Below, piece after piece: positions 52,562 to 64,000 of a DNA stretch of 64,000 bases. The stretch covers positions 85,451 to 149,450 of the forward strand of contig VXAA01000923.1 in NCBI GenBank assembly GCA_013399115.1, in the 5' to 3' direction. The DNA is from Anseranas semipalmata. Taxonomy: Eukaryota; Chordata; Aves; Anseriformes; Anseranatidae. Below the pieces are notes generated by a model. That model did not search any database and was not told the DNA's origin. It was given only the letters and a program-made list of their open reading frames with translations. The number at the start of each line of letters is the position of its first letter. Position 1 is the stretch's first letter. Made by a program: the position numbers and the translations under genes.

Positions 52562-53400
52562 GGGAGAAGTTAGGAAATGAGAAATGAAAGCTCTCTCTTT
52601 TTCATACTTTGTTTCTAACAGTAAGGAGTTCTTGCTGTCCACAGGGGATGGTTAATCATGTTTAGTCCCAACAGAAGTCTTTAGTTTCCTAAAGAAACTA
52701 AACTGTCTTGGGACCACTCCCCTAAGTAACACATCAAAATGGATCAGGAGAAAGAACATCCTCTGGGATTTAGTGCAGCATCCTCCTTAGATCATATTAA
52801 GGCAGAGAAAGATGCATGCTGTGGCCCAGAGAAGCCATGGATTTTCCAAGCCCAAGACCATTTTTAAGGCTCCATTTCTGTGCAGTTTCATGGACCACCT
52901 ACTCTCCTTTTTTTCTCCACTTTTCAGCCAGCATGGAAAGGGGAAGCAATTCTGGTGGAAGTGGTGCAGCTGGGGGCTCTTGGCCTCTCTTTTGGGTAGG
53001 AGTCCCCGAGGCGGAGGAAGAGGGGATGTGTGGAGGGTAGTGCAGCTGGGGTTGTCCTCAAAGAGAAACCCCTCGAGGGCTGTTACGTGCTTTGTGCTTA
53101 GTGGTACCAGTGAGGGAGGCATTAGGGCTCTCTGTGGATTTCAGGCCAGAGACCTGAAGATCGTAAAACTATCTCTTCAATGACTCTCCCTGTACGTGTG
53201 GTCTGGGTGAGATGATAAATGACAGAGGGCCTACTAAAAGTAATGGAACATGTGTTGGATTTATTGGGCTTTAACTGGGTGTATCCAGCTGGACCTTGCT
53301 AGCTGCCTCCCCACCCCCACAACATATTTAAGTCATTTATGTGTCTCAGAGATTTTTCTAACAACATTTTTCCCATAGTGCTGTCAATGCATTCAGCAGC

Positions 53401-53432
53401 ATTTATTTTATTTATTTATTTATTTATTTTTT
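53401..53432. repeat. (TTTA)n microsatellite
   Basis: About seven TTTA units, one imperfect, within the last intron. Confidence 0.85.
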
Positions 53433-56400
53433 GCAGAAGCCTCTCTCAGTAAACTGAAATTTCATAATTGCGTAAATTGCCAAGAAGCATGGTGGTAGCA
53501 AGTTGAGTGACACCTGAAATGTTAATTCTTTGGAATACTGGCAGCACAAATCTGTTGCAAATTGGAAGAAATTCCAAGAACAGCATTAAAATAATTAAGG
53601 GTCTGAGGAGATTTGCTTGACATATGGGAAAGATTTAAGGAGAAAGCTACACATTTAGCTGTATAATGATGATAAATGTGCAAAAAGTAGGAATTACGGT
53701 AACAATGCTAACTAATGATTACTTAAGAGGTGTCAGTAATGAAGGGGAAAATGTGGGGGGAGGGCCTTGCACCACTGTGGATCAGTTTTCCATGCTAGTT
53801 GTTACATCTCACCCACATAGTCCGCTCTTTAATGATATTGTGGGATGTCTGTGAAATAAAGATGCCTGGTCATAATGTATAGACAAGGGATTGTCACATT
53901 TAGCTTGCTCAGTGCTCATGCATCTAATACTATCTCGCCTATTTCTGTGCTATTTTTCCCCATGCAGCCATTACTATTTCCTCACTCCAGTTTTCCAACT
54001 GGCCACACCATTGTGATTTAATTTACATTTGCTTTGCCCGCAATAATCAAACCTGGGCCCTTTCTAAGCCCTACTGTTTGGTTCCATTTTTGTAGATAGC
54101 TGTGACTTTTAAAAACAGCATATCTGCCTGTTTTTCAGCTAATGCCACTGGATAGTCTTCTGAAGTTCTGGTGATGTCCCCACTCAGGAAAGATACCTGT
54201 TGGTTTGGTATTATGCTAAGCATTGATACATGGTGGGATGTTTGTGTGTGTGCTTGCGTGTGTGAGAAAGAGGTTTTTTCAAGAAACATCTCTGGAATTC
54301 TGTCTCCAAGCTAGCTCTGGGTCAGGAGATGATGGGCTAATGATGTTCTCCAACAAGTGGAAGACGTTTTCTTTTAGAACTGCCAAACTTCCTCCACTGC
54401 TTTTGAATGTGAAGTGTTAAAGATAATAGTTATAGTCCTCAGCAGAAATTGGAGTTACCTTTAGAGGCTTCTCTTCTGCCCTTCTGTTGAAGTCTCTGTG
54501 TTAGTTTTGTACTTCTCATACAAAATCTATTTTTTATGTGCAAATGTCCAGTTTTCACTGTCCTATCAGACAGGAAATAAACAGGTCTGGTTTTTGGTAT
54601 AGCGTATAGACAAAGGTTGGGTCTTGCCTCCTTTTTCTGCATTAATGTGTTGTTTACAATGTAAGTCTTCTGAAAATGCTTATGAGAAAATGGAGACAGG
54701 GTCTTTACAATGCTGATGATGCACATCATTATCCCCCAAGCGCAGATGCTTCTACTGTTAAAACCAACAGGGGCCTGTGATTTGGTTGAAATAACACAGG
54801 TCAAATACTGTTTATGATTCAGATCCCTAAATTATTAGAGGTTTGGCTGGCTGCTCAGTTGTTACCCTCTGCTTCTTGCAAGATTCAGCTGCTTTTGTGG
54901 GGGGAATACAGTCACTTTTTTTTTTTTTATTACCTTGGTACTCTGACACACTTCAGATGAATGATTCCTCTTGGCATCTAGAAACTGAAGTTCATAACAT
55001 TGCATCTGCCTGTGGGCTTCCACCAATTGTTTGGGACATCAGCAGTGAGAGAAATCACACCTTTTCCTATATTGTGTGGCAGGGATACTTGAGAAGAAGT
55101 TTTGTTGGACTGCCAAAACTTTTCTTCCAGATATTCAGGAAAATGTACACAAAGGATTCTGATGTGTGGTTGGAAATGGATTTGTATCAGTATGCGTTGG
55201 TAGGAGATAGTTGTGAAGCGTGGGTATTTTACAATATAATGTATTTTTAGTTATTTTTGTTCTAACTGTACATTTCAGTTCCCACAGATCAGTTCTGGGA
55301 AGCTGAAAGGGAATGCCTCTCCTTAGTTACAATGAAAAATAAAATCTACTTTACATATGAGGAATGTGGGCTATGTTTTAGCACCTGCAACCCCTTCTTC
55401 TAAGATTGGTATAATTGCCTGAGATGAATGCAGCTATAAGACTGATGTAATCCAGACTTGAATTAAGTCATCCAGCTTCTGTGTTTAAAGCTGCACACTC
55501 ATCTTTCCTTAATTAACAGTATAAAATTGACCTACTTTTTCAGACACACAAGAGCATCCACAAGTCATCACAAAGATAATGAGAGCTGATAGTGCTTAGT
55601 ACATTGGTAAATGAGGCCACATTTTAATAAGTGACTAAATGTGGCTACAAGATGCAACTTTATTCAGCACTGCTGTATACACTTTACCTTTCACTGCTGC
55701 AAAGAAGTTTAAAAAAAAGTCTGTGACCTCAGATTAGTCATATAGTGCACCAGCTTTGTTATTTGAAAATATAGTACTATAAGGCATTATGACAATAAGA
55801 GCTAATTTCTTCCTGTTTTTTCCCTTGACTCATTTTGATGAGATCAGCAACATTTCAAGTTTTCCTGAAGTTCTCCACCTTGTACTACAGCTGAGCTCAT
55901 TGACTCTGCTTAAATAAAGGCTAAGAATAATTGTACAGTTCGATGCAAGGGATAGAGCAATAAAGAAACATACTGACAGGGCCTTGTTGTAACATCAAAG
56001 TAGTGACACTCAATGGCTTGAGTAAGGAAATGTTTTAGTCAGCAAACCTCTACAGAAAATGTTATTAGGAGCTCTGGATTTATAATGATGTGGGCAAGAT
56101 GAAACACCTGTATTTTCCATCTCTGATTTTGGTGATTCTCCCCCCACCCACCTCCCAGTTATTAAAAGTAGTATGAACACGCATGCATTATCAAACAGTG
56201 TAAACCAAAACCCACTACAGTGGTGGTGTCTAGCTATACTGTCATGGTTGCTGTTAGTAATAAACACCCTAGCAGTCAGCTTGTATGCACAAGACATTTT
56301 CAACTCAAAACCCATTTGATTCTGATTTCTTTTACTTGGCACAGTTTACATTCTGCTTTATAGCATGTCAGCCTACATGAATCCTCAGCCTCTCAATCCT

Positions 56401-57638
56401 CTTTCAGGATAAATTCTCTCCTGTGTTGTACAATATCCGCTTTCTAGCTGTAAGATAATTCACAAAGCTAATAGAGGAATGATCATTCAGACTGAGCTTG
56501 TTGCTATGCTACTGCATTACTTAGACAACTATACAAGTCATTTTTATATATCTGCTATATCTTATAGAAAGGAACTCACTTATGCTTTATTTGGATTGGA
56601 TCAGGTTGTCATCGACAACTTAGTTTAAAGGCTGTTTTAATTTGGAACCAGACATTTTTTTTGAGAGAGGATACTCATAAGAGAAGTCCCATTTCTTCCT
56701 TGGTTACTGACCCAGTTCATAACAACTGTTAATCTGGCTATGCAATTACAGCAGGATTGATTTCTTAGCTGATCAAAACTCATCACGTTTTAAAGGGTCT
56801 TTGGTAGAATACAATTTGGTTTGATAAAAAGCAAGTGTATTCACTTGACAAATACGTGAATGTGTGATCTTCAATATTGGATGATTAATTCTTTTACAGA
56901 AATTATTCATCTTTCTATGGATGATCACAGACTGTGAAAGATAGACTGCAAAGATAAGGAAATGTGGTAGGTAGCCTTGAGGTTAGTTTCTTTGGAGTTG
57001 CAAAGATCTTTCTGGCTCAGGAGATGGGAATCTGCTGCTGTCTTGTTGAGCGAGCCAGAAGTGAAGGAATTTGGATAGCTCATATCTATCATGTCTGAGC
57101 CAGCTGGTGATCATCTCATGCTGGGAGAGCTTAGCCTGTTCTCAGAGGAACCCTAGCCAAGGTCAGTGAGAGACGGGAGCTGCTGTATAAAGCAAGACAG
57201 CCTTTAAAAAGGAACAGTGGAGTTATTTAAGGTTATGTGGTCATGCTATATTGTAGTCAGCATTTTTCTACACATTCACAATAAAAATCAAGGTCGCTAT
57301 AGCCATGATATAAATTAGCCCAGATTTTGAGGGTAGTAGATAGATCTTGCAGTATATGATTATAATGCCTGTTGGTCTGTTGGCATGCTACTGTTGAAGA
57401 ATATTTCCAGTCTTAAGATAACACAGTTGTAAGAAAAGGCAGGGGGGTAGCTGTCTGTCAAGACTTATAAAAGGAGACGTAATGTTTCTTAATTTTTAAT
57501 ATTGTAGCTAAACATTTTTTCTTTTAATTGAATATGGAAGCTTCCTACATGGAGAGGTAGGAATCCCTGAGTTATTTCTGCTCAGATAACCTGTGAGCAT
57601 GGAAACTTTTAATTCTTTATAATTTGATTTCCACTACA

Positions 57639-57650
57639 TGCCACGTGGCA
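57639..57650. repeat. 12-bp palindrome centred on an E-box (CACGTG)
   Basis: TGCCACGTGGCA is a perfect palindrome containing the CACGTG E-box bound by bHLH factors such as MYC/MAX or USF. A single intronic site has little predictive value. Confidence 0.45.
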
Positions 57651-58675
57651 CGTCCAGTAGTCAGCAACTCCTGAAACAACTTGCGTCCTTTGTTTTTTTC
57701 ATGAAATATTTCAAAGATCAGCCTGCTCTATGCTAAATGGCAAACTGTTTCCTTAACTCATGTTTTATACTGTCAGTCAACACTGAAAGTCACTGTGACT
57801 TTGTGTATTTGTCATCATCTATTACAAATCCTGCCTAGGTTTGTCTCTGGGATAATTTTTTATCAATAATACTTACTTGTGTCAGTCTTTTGGACAGATG
57901 ATTTTTGACTTACAAGAACAGATCTACTTTGCTGCCTCAAACTGCTTCTTCAAATCAGAAGTTCACTGCTACAGCCGAAGGAATTCAGAAGTAGCCTTTC
58001 GGGTTCTTCCAGCCATGTGCTTGAGTAGAGGCCTCACTTAACTGTGTGGTACAAACCTCTCAACCACAGCATGAGCTGCATACTTGCTTGTCATTCTTTG
58101 CAAGCAGAATTATGCTGAAATCTACCCTGAAATGTCTTGGTGCACAAAGTAAACATATTGGGCTTATTCATTTCACTGACTCATCCGGTGTCAGTGTTCC
58201 TCTGTGTAATCCCAAAGAAAGGCCTGTATTTTTAGTTCTGCATGTTACTTCTGATCCACACAGAAATTTGCAGCCTGACTATGGCTGTTCCTGCACGAAG
58301 GCATAGCATGAAAGCTAAATTAGTGTCTTTCCTGCTCTTCTTTTTCTGTCTAAACTTGTTTCAGTTCCAGAATTTGCTCTGTGTTTGCCAGTTTACCCAA
58401 ATGAGCAGAGGAGGTGATGGCAGGACCTTCCTGCGGCAGTCAGAAAGAGTAGGCCGACAAGAAGGAACAAATACTACCTACTAAGAAAATACATTGGGAC
58501 CCATTCTCAGGGTTTTGCTCTGGCAATACCCTGAGGAAGACTGGCCAAATCATCATAATTAATTTGAAAAGTCATGTTGATACAAAAGGGAACACCGCTG
58601 TTTACGCTGGTAAAGGTTCTTGGGTGAAATTTCACTTTTGGTAGTGCAGATCCATATTGTGAGGCACTGTTTTTA

Positions 58676-58736
58676 AAATAATGAAATAAAATAATAATAA
58701 TGAATAATAAAATATATAATAATAAAAAATAAAACA
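58676..58736. repeat. AT-rich AATAAT simple-sequence tract
   Basis: About 60 bp built almost only of A and T, with repeated AATAAT or AATAAA-like units. It contains incidental AATAAA hexamers inside the NELL2 intron. Confidence 0.75.
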
Positions 58737-60279
58737 ATCATGTCTATAAAAGATGCTTGATATTTTTTCTGAGGGCATTCTCAACTTACAGAACTGTTCT
58801 GTCTTCTCATGTTTTTTTGTTTTGTTTGTTTTTGTTTTTGAAAATACTAGTGGTTTTGAAGCATCTTTAAGTTTGAACTAGAAAACTTAAAACAGAAATT
58901 ATTTCAGAAATGTTAATCGACTTTCCTGAAATCAGTGCCCTTTACAATTTATATAGTTGAATGTGCAAAAATTGATGCCTTCCCCCATCAAATGAGTAAA
59001 AAATTTGAAAATTTCGATGTTTCTCTTGAGAACTGAGAGCTCTGTCAACAAGCTTAGCAATAAAATAGGAGGCTGTTCTACCTAAAGAGTTTGTAGGAGT
59101 TTTTGTAGGAGTTTGTTTTTTTTTGACAACCTTCCAAACCATCTTAAAAAGACTGTGCATCTGTTTCCTACTGTCCTTATATGCTACAGCCTTTACACAT
59201 CATCATAATACACTTAGGAGAAACAAAACAAGGAATTGTATCTATTTTTTATTTTAGAAGTGAAAGGTATTCCAGGAAACGCTTGCAGTCAGCTAGTTTG
59301 GTTAGCCTGTAACTCACACTGCTTTAAAGCAAAAAGGTCAAAATTCACCAATGTTTTCTGCAGGTATTCTTTAAAATTGTTATGGGGAGACAGTGAGAAT
59401 TAAATATGTTAATATTTTATCCTTTTTTTTAACTCATGTTTTGCTTCAGGAATGAGAGTTTTGTGAAAATCGCAATGTACTTATTTGCATTTTATTCCTT
59501 CATTTTGTTTACTTGTTTCAGCATGTTTCCCTTCCAACATATTAATAAAAGAAATGACCATTTGATTTAAATGGGAAACAGTATTTCATTATGCATGCTT
59601 ATTTTCAAATGCAAAATGATGTTAAAGTGGTGAACTGCTTAACCATGCAATAAATGATAAATTTATACTATCCCAAATATCTGTCTTGGCAGATATTGGA
59701 ACTAATTTGTAAATACCTTCTAAGTTAATGTCCAAGTCACATGGAAATGGAGATTTGGACTGGACTGACAAAGATAAGCAGCTCTGAGTCACATAGACCA
59801 ATCATCAGGGAAAATATATTGTCAGCATTGGTAATTACAGCATTAATTGTGTCATTTACCCTGTTACAGACCACTAAATGTGATGAGTTTGGTACATACC
59901 AGCTGTCACACAGTGTTAACTTTGTTCAGGGTTTGAAAAACTATAGAATCTTTCAGTGATGGTGCATTTAAAAAAAAATGAAGATAAAGGTTTCACACTT
60001 CTCAAAGTGGGCATGAAATGGCCAGTTCTTTTCAAGATAAAAGGACTGAATTCTGGAAAGGGGGGGGTCCATCAAGAATAATCCCTTTTAATTTTTTTTT
60101 GTGTTTTTCATAAGTTTGGAGTGTATATGTGTTTGGTAAGAAGAATTGATTACTTTGTTCCTAGCTCTTCCGAAGGTGGAAATGGATGGTAAAATTCAAC
60201 TTAACTTCTGTCTACATCATTTTAATGTTTGGGAAGTAAGTAGAGAATGTGGTTGATTTTCCAGTCTGCTATGAGTAGC

Positions 60280-60309
60280 CAAGGTGTACTATTAACTTAG
60301 TACACCTTG
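60280..60309. repeat. Perfect hairpin, 12-bp arms, 6-nt loop
   Basis: CAAGGTGTACTA (60280-60291) and its exact reverse complement (60298-60309) flank the loop TTAACT. It is the strongest short hairpin noticed in the window. The stem is too short for a miRNA precursor unless imperfect pairing extends it. Confidence 0.75.
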
Positions 60310-63300
60310 CAGGGAGCGGGCTTCACGTTATTTTGAAGTCCTCCAAAATTGTTCACAGAATCTCAACTTTAACTTCTTCAAATAGGAGATACGTAAAGGA
60401 GGTAGGATTACAAAGGTGAGTTCATCCTGGGATAACCATAGTATTAGGAAAACGGAATATCAGGTCTGGGTTTGCTTTTTTTCTTAACTCTGTGGTCTGA
60501 TTTTTAATTCGTATTTTGAGTACTTTAGACCTGAACAATAATGAAGATTTGGTGTCGTCTTGTTTCTGCTTATTAGAGCAGTTCATGGTGTTCTTAAATA
60601 CAATAGTAGATATGATGGCAGAATTTTTCAGATACATAAATTTTGGTAATATGTGCCTATGCAAATATTTGTCAATATAAACAAGTACAGAAATAATAAC
60701 TTGCAAGGTTGGTTGGCACTAGCAGTTGAACTTTGGCAACAAAAATATAGTGTGGGCTGCAAAATCTATCTGTGAAACAAGTAAGTTAGCCAGTGTCAAG
60801 TGAAGGCTGATTTCATTGAGTCTCCGTTACTATGCTGTGCTGCACTTTGCTAAAAGCAGTTGCAGATGACTCTATAGGATGTCTCCTGGCATCGAGGGCT
60901 ATGTTTAAACTGCAGAAGCCAGGAGTGCTTCCTGGCTTCCAGTGCTGGGTAGCTCTTCTCTGATAATAGGTTGTGATGAAAATGGGCTGTGTTAAAATCC
61001 CCAAGTGCTTTTGTTTCCAGGGAAGGCAGCTTAGGTGCAGTGGTTGTGATGGATGCATTTGCTATGCTGTTTTGGTGTGCCTGCATAAACTACCAAAGAG
61101 AATCTGCCTTAGGGAAAATCAAGAGCATCACTAGAGACAGTATCAAGGCTGACCTGAGAGCAAAGCATCAGTATCATTCTGCTTTACCACCACTGCAGCC
61201 TGTTTTTGTCCCCATTTTCAAGTAGAGACTTTCCTCAATTAGGTGAGCAACACTGAAGGAAGGCCTATTCTCCTCATTGAGCTCAACCACTACAGTTGCC
61301 TTATCAAAAATAGTACTGTCCTGCTTGACATCCAGTGAGTCATCTGACTGCCGGTGTCACAGTACCTCCAGGGAAATAAGGTGAAGTATCTCATGCATTA
61401 AGAAATCTCTCTGCTGCAGAAAAGGACAGAAAAAACATTTGTTTCCTAATACTTATGGTTAGTTAAGTTGCTGCAGATAGTGGAGGACAAGATCAGGAGC
61501 AAAGCAACAGCAGCATTTCATCCACCACTGTAGTGCCTTCCATTTTCTTCACCTCACAAGCACTGTCCACGATAATGGTAGTGTATATTATAACTGTAAT
61601 TACCCCAGGACCCCCCTGGAAAATTCGTTGACAAACTCTGGTCATGGTGGTATCCCAAAAAGAATAGAAAAGAGTCATCAGCTGTCTCCAGAGAGCTCTG
61701 ACTACAATTTTAGTTTATCAGACCAACTTTGGATGGTACTTGATTGCTTTTAGACATTTCTGCTGTCCCATCATATATCCATCCTTCTGTTATCTCAACA
61801 CTGAAAAATACAATGTTGCTCAGAGGTGTTTTTGTGGAGCCCTCTGCTTATGTAGATGGTGTGTAAATTGTTACTAGTGAAATCCGAGTTTCAGCAGCAG
61901 TCTGAGAGCCACTTTCCTGCTTTCTTTGTATAACAGAAATACGTGTAGGATGGAGGCCAAGTATTCCATAGAAGTGTCTGTTGCTGGTGGCATACTTGTA
62001 TAACATTCCTTCCTTTTAGTAAGGAAACAGTAAATTAAAAGGTTGGCATTAGGAGAAGAAGTAAAATAAACATTTTTCACTTGACTGAGAAGATTAGAGT
62101 AGGATATTTACAGCTCTAGTCTGGCTGTTCCACTAGCAATAAAATAGGGAGCACTACTATAGATGCAGAATTTGCTATCACTGTCACTTTTGACAACATA
62201 ATAGAAGATTTTGAAAGCATTGGTTTATCATAAGTACCTGGGAGGTTTAGTGTACAATACAAGTTGGAATTTAAAAAGATTTACCTAGGAACAAATAATG
62301 CATCTCGCTAGATTTAAAAAAAAAAAATGTATGGAGAAACAGTCTAAATGATGAAATATCTTTTAAAACATAGAAGCCTTATTTTAAAATGTCACTGGTA
62401 AAAGAGACAAGATATTAAGAGATCAGTTTGAATTAAGGCAAAAAAGAAGTATCTGACAAGGTCATAGACCTTATGTCTAGACTAAAATCTCTTATGGTGG
62501 GATTTTCAAAGTTATTCTGCATTTGCATTACAGTCCTACTATTCAAATCAGTGGGAGTTATGGATTTTCCTTTAGGGGAAACAGGCCTATGCTAAGTGCT
62601 TTAGAAAATCCTTCCCTTATACTTTTCTGTTCAAGCAAGAATATAGAAAATGGCGGACATGGAGGAAACTGGAGATAAATTAAAGCTTACTTTACTTTAG
62701 CTGTCATACTAAATATTCTTCAATATATTTCCTCTGCCTAACTGGTTGAAAAGTGTAAACACTCACAGGATGTTATGTGAAGTAATACTGATTAATTGTA
62801 CAATAGAACCCTCCATGAGAGTATTTTGCAAAAATACATCTTGTTCCATGAGACTGGAAATCACGATTATAATACACATTTTGAGGATGAAGAAACATAA
62901 GTGGGTTTAAAAAGGTTTAAATGATTTGTTCAATATCTGTTGAGGGAGTAATGGTACTCCTGCCTGGAAATGTATGTGTATTTTAGCCATCAGCTTGCCC
63001 ATTGTGCCTGGAACTGAGAATATCTTTGTCTTCCCTGTGGTCCAGGAGATCTTAGCACTGATTTTGTGATGAACAGATATCACATGAAGGAAGAACTGGT
63101 CAACATTGAACCTGTGTGTTGGGCTTTTCAAGTGAAATTCTGGGGGAGTATATAACCTGGTTAGAGCCATAAAATATATTATTGGACTTACAGAGTTTGG
63201 AATTACTAGCAGACAATTCAAAGGGAATTACAGCTAAGAGCTATGCATTTCTTCAGTCTAGGAGGAAAACCCAGAACAGGAATAACCAAAAACTAAAGAA

Positions 63301-63583
63301 AAGAGATTGTATACAAAAAACAATTGCAGATGTTCTGTAAAGAAGAAAGCCTTAAAGTCCAAGTAAGAGGGTAAAAAAAACCATATGTACCTCTTGGCAG
63401 GCTTTGGTTTGTGAAATAGTTTTCTTTAGATGAGTCTGTTGTGAAATAATACATGGAATAGAAAATATTCTTAAAATATGTTTTCAAAAAACTAGTGTTT
63501 ACTAGGATTAGAATGTCCCGTATTTCTGGAAGTTATATTTGCATGTAAATACACAGTATTTCTCTAGGATTTTTTTTTTTTTT

Positions 63584-63605
63584 NNNNNNNNNNNNNNNNN
63601 NNNNN
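63584..63605. other. Assembly gap (22 N) bounded by T runs
   Basis: Twenty-two Ns have T-runs on both sides (13 before, 6 after), so the gap is probably an unresolved poly(T) or T-rich simple repeat. Its true length is unknown. Confidence 0.97.
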
Positions 63606-64000
63606 TTTTTTGGTATAAGGCTCTTTCTTGTGTTCTCCACATTGGTAAAGAGCAGGTCATACAATAAAAGTTTTGGTTCTCCTAGAGAGAAAAGCACTTC
63701 ATGATTGGAAGTGGGAGATGTTTTAGGGATGGATTTCATTATCACATTCAGTGTCGGGATTTCTCTTCTTGTGAAACAAGTTATACCAGTTAAGACCCAT
63801 AAAGATATTACCAAAGAGGATATCGAGCTAGCTAAAATATAATTAATTCATACAGCCATAGGAATGTGCAAGATGAATTCAGCATCATAGTATAGTTTAG
63901 CTAACCCTTTCAATTGTGATAAGCCTCCAAAATAAATACAGGCTGCTTCTTTTATTTTTTTATTTTTATTTTTTTTTAAATCTGTCCAACTGCTTTGTCC

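Larger units (their letters stand above)
1..64000 (+). other. NELL2: NELL2 gene, internal portion (both ends outside the window)
   Basis: Eight exons on the + strand splice into one continuous 279-residue frame that I recognise as the middle of NELL2. NELL2 is a secreted, glycosylated, oligomeric protein of neurons and some epithelia. It repels commissural axons through Robo3 and acts as a lumicrine ligand for ROS1 in the male tract. Domain order in the encoded stretch is end of LamG/TSP-N (1-25), coiled coil (about 35-63), VWC1 (66-128), VWC2 (132-193), EGF1 (199-236) and Ca-binding EGF2 (238-278). All introns are GT-AG. The residue choices (for example KDHKMQR and KGHDFCTEGHN) agree with what I remember of avian NELL2 rather than mammalian NELL2 or the paralogue NELL1. 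Promoter, signal peptide, EGF3-6, the C-terminal VWC modules and the 3' UTR are absent. Confidence 0.96.
47124..64000 (+). other. NELL2: NELL2 intron (5' 16.9 kb), continuing beyond the window
   Basis: It starts with GTAAGA after the EGF2 exon. I searched for the next exon (expected to begin like EHDEC..NQHNC) and did not find it. The region contains a (TTTA)n tract, an AT-rich AATAAT tract, three short hairpins or palindromes (49174, 52088, 60280), one N at 52561 and a gap at 63584-63605. No CR1 or LTR was recognised. A moderately GC-rich island at 52800-53130 is unexplained. Confidence 0.85.

Noticed and set aside
54843..55250. 135-codon ORF, one of the longest in the window
   Set aside because: No recognisable domain, composition like intron, polyT within the frame, no splice or promoter context. 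Length is compatible with chance.
59860..59960. Possible EGF3 exon because of an in-frame KCDEF-like stretch
   Set aside because: It lacks the six-cysteine pattern, the EHDEC start and usable splice borders.
1..64000. CRISPR arrays, operons, riboswitches, tRNA or rRNA genes, or a novel multi-gene system
   Set aside because: No direct-repeat/spacer array, no cloverleaf or rRNA sequence, and no clustered intact ORFs. The window is the inside of one vertebrate gene.

Overview
The window is a piece of a vertebrate, almost certainly avian, chromosome. It lies inside a single large gene, NELL2 (neural EGF-like like 2), read on the + strand. Eight coding exons can be placed exactly. Each has GT-AG borders, the reading phases agree throughout, and together they encode 279 consecutive residues of the secreted NELL2 protein: the last strand of the laminin-G/TSP-N domain, the coiled coil, two von Willebrand factor C (VWC) modules, EGF-like module 1 and calcium-binding EGF-like module 2. 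Neither end of the gene is present. The 5' exons lie before base 1. The next exon (EGF-like module 3) was not found before base 64000.

Bird origin is supported by the repeats as well as by the protein. There are three CR1 LINE 3'-end fragments (11371-11750 and 18728-18786 on the minus strand, 41791-42108 on the plus strand). There are also two solo-LTR-like copies of one endogenous-retrovirus family (6987-7576 and 36503-37023), of a type I associate from memory with non-galliform birds, especially Neoaves. No SINE of mammalian type was seen. The sequence is mostly AT-rich, as expected for avian introns.

Layout: 1-1531 intron; exons at 1532-1604, 1783-1865, 2943-3071 and 4349-4451 (end of LamG, coiled coil, VWC1); a 22.4 kb intron; exons at 26853-26944 and 29939-30041 (VWC2); exon 32599-32727 (EGF1); a 14.3 kb intron; exon 46998-47123 (EGF2); then about 16.9 kb of intron to the window end. 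The introns hold the transposon fragments, microsatellites, several short perfect hairpins or palindromes, one single-base N, and one 22-base N gap.

The exons together build a multidomain extracellular ligand. The coiled coil oligomerises it, and the VWC and EGF modules bind matrix or receptors (Robo3 and ROS1 are known NELL2 partners). No second gene, non-coding RNA gene, CRISPR array or novel multi-gene system could be supported. Nearly all other open frames are 60-150 codon chance ORFs in introns.
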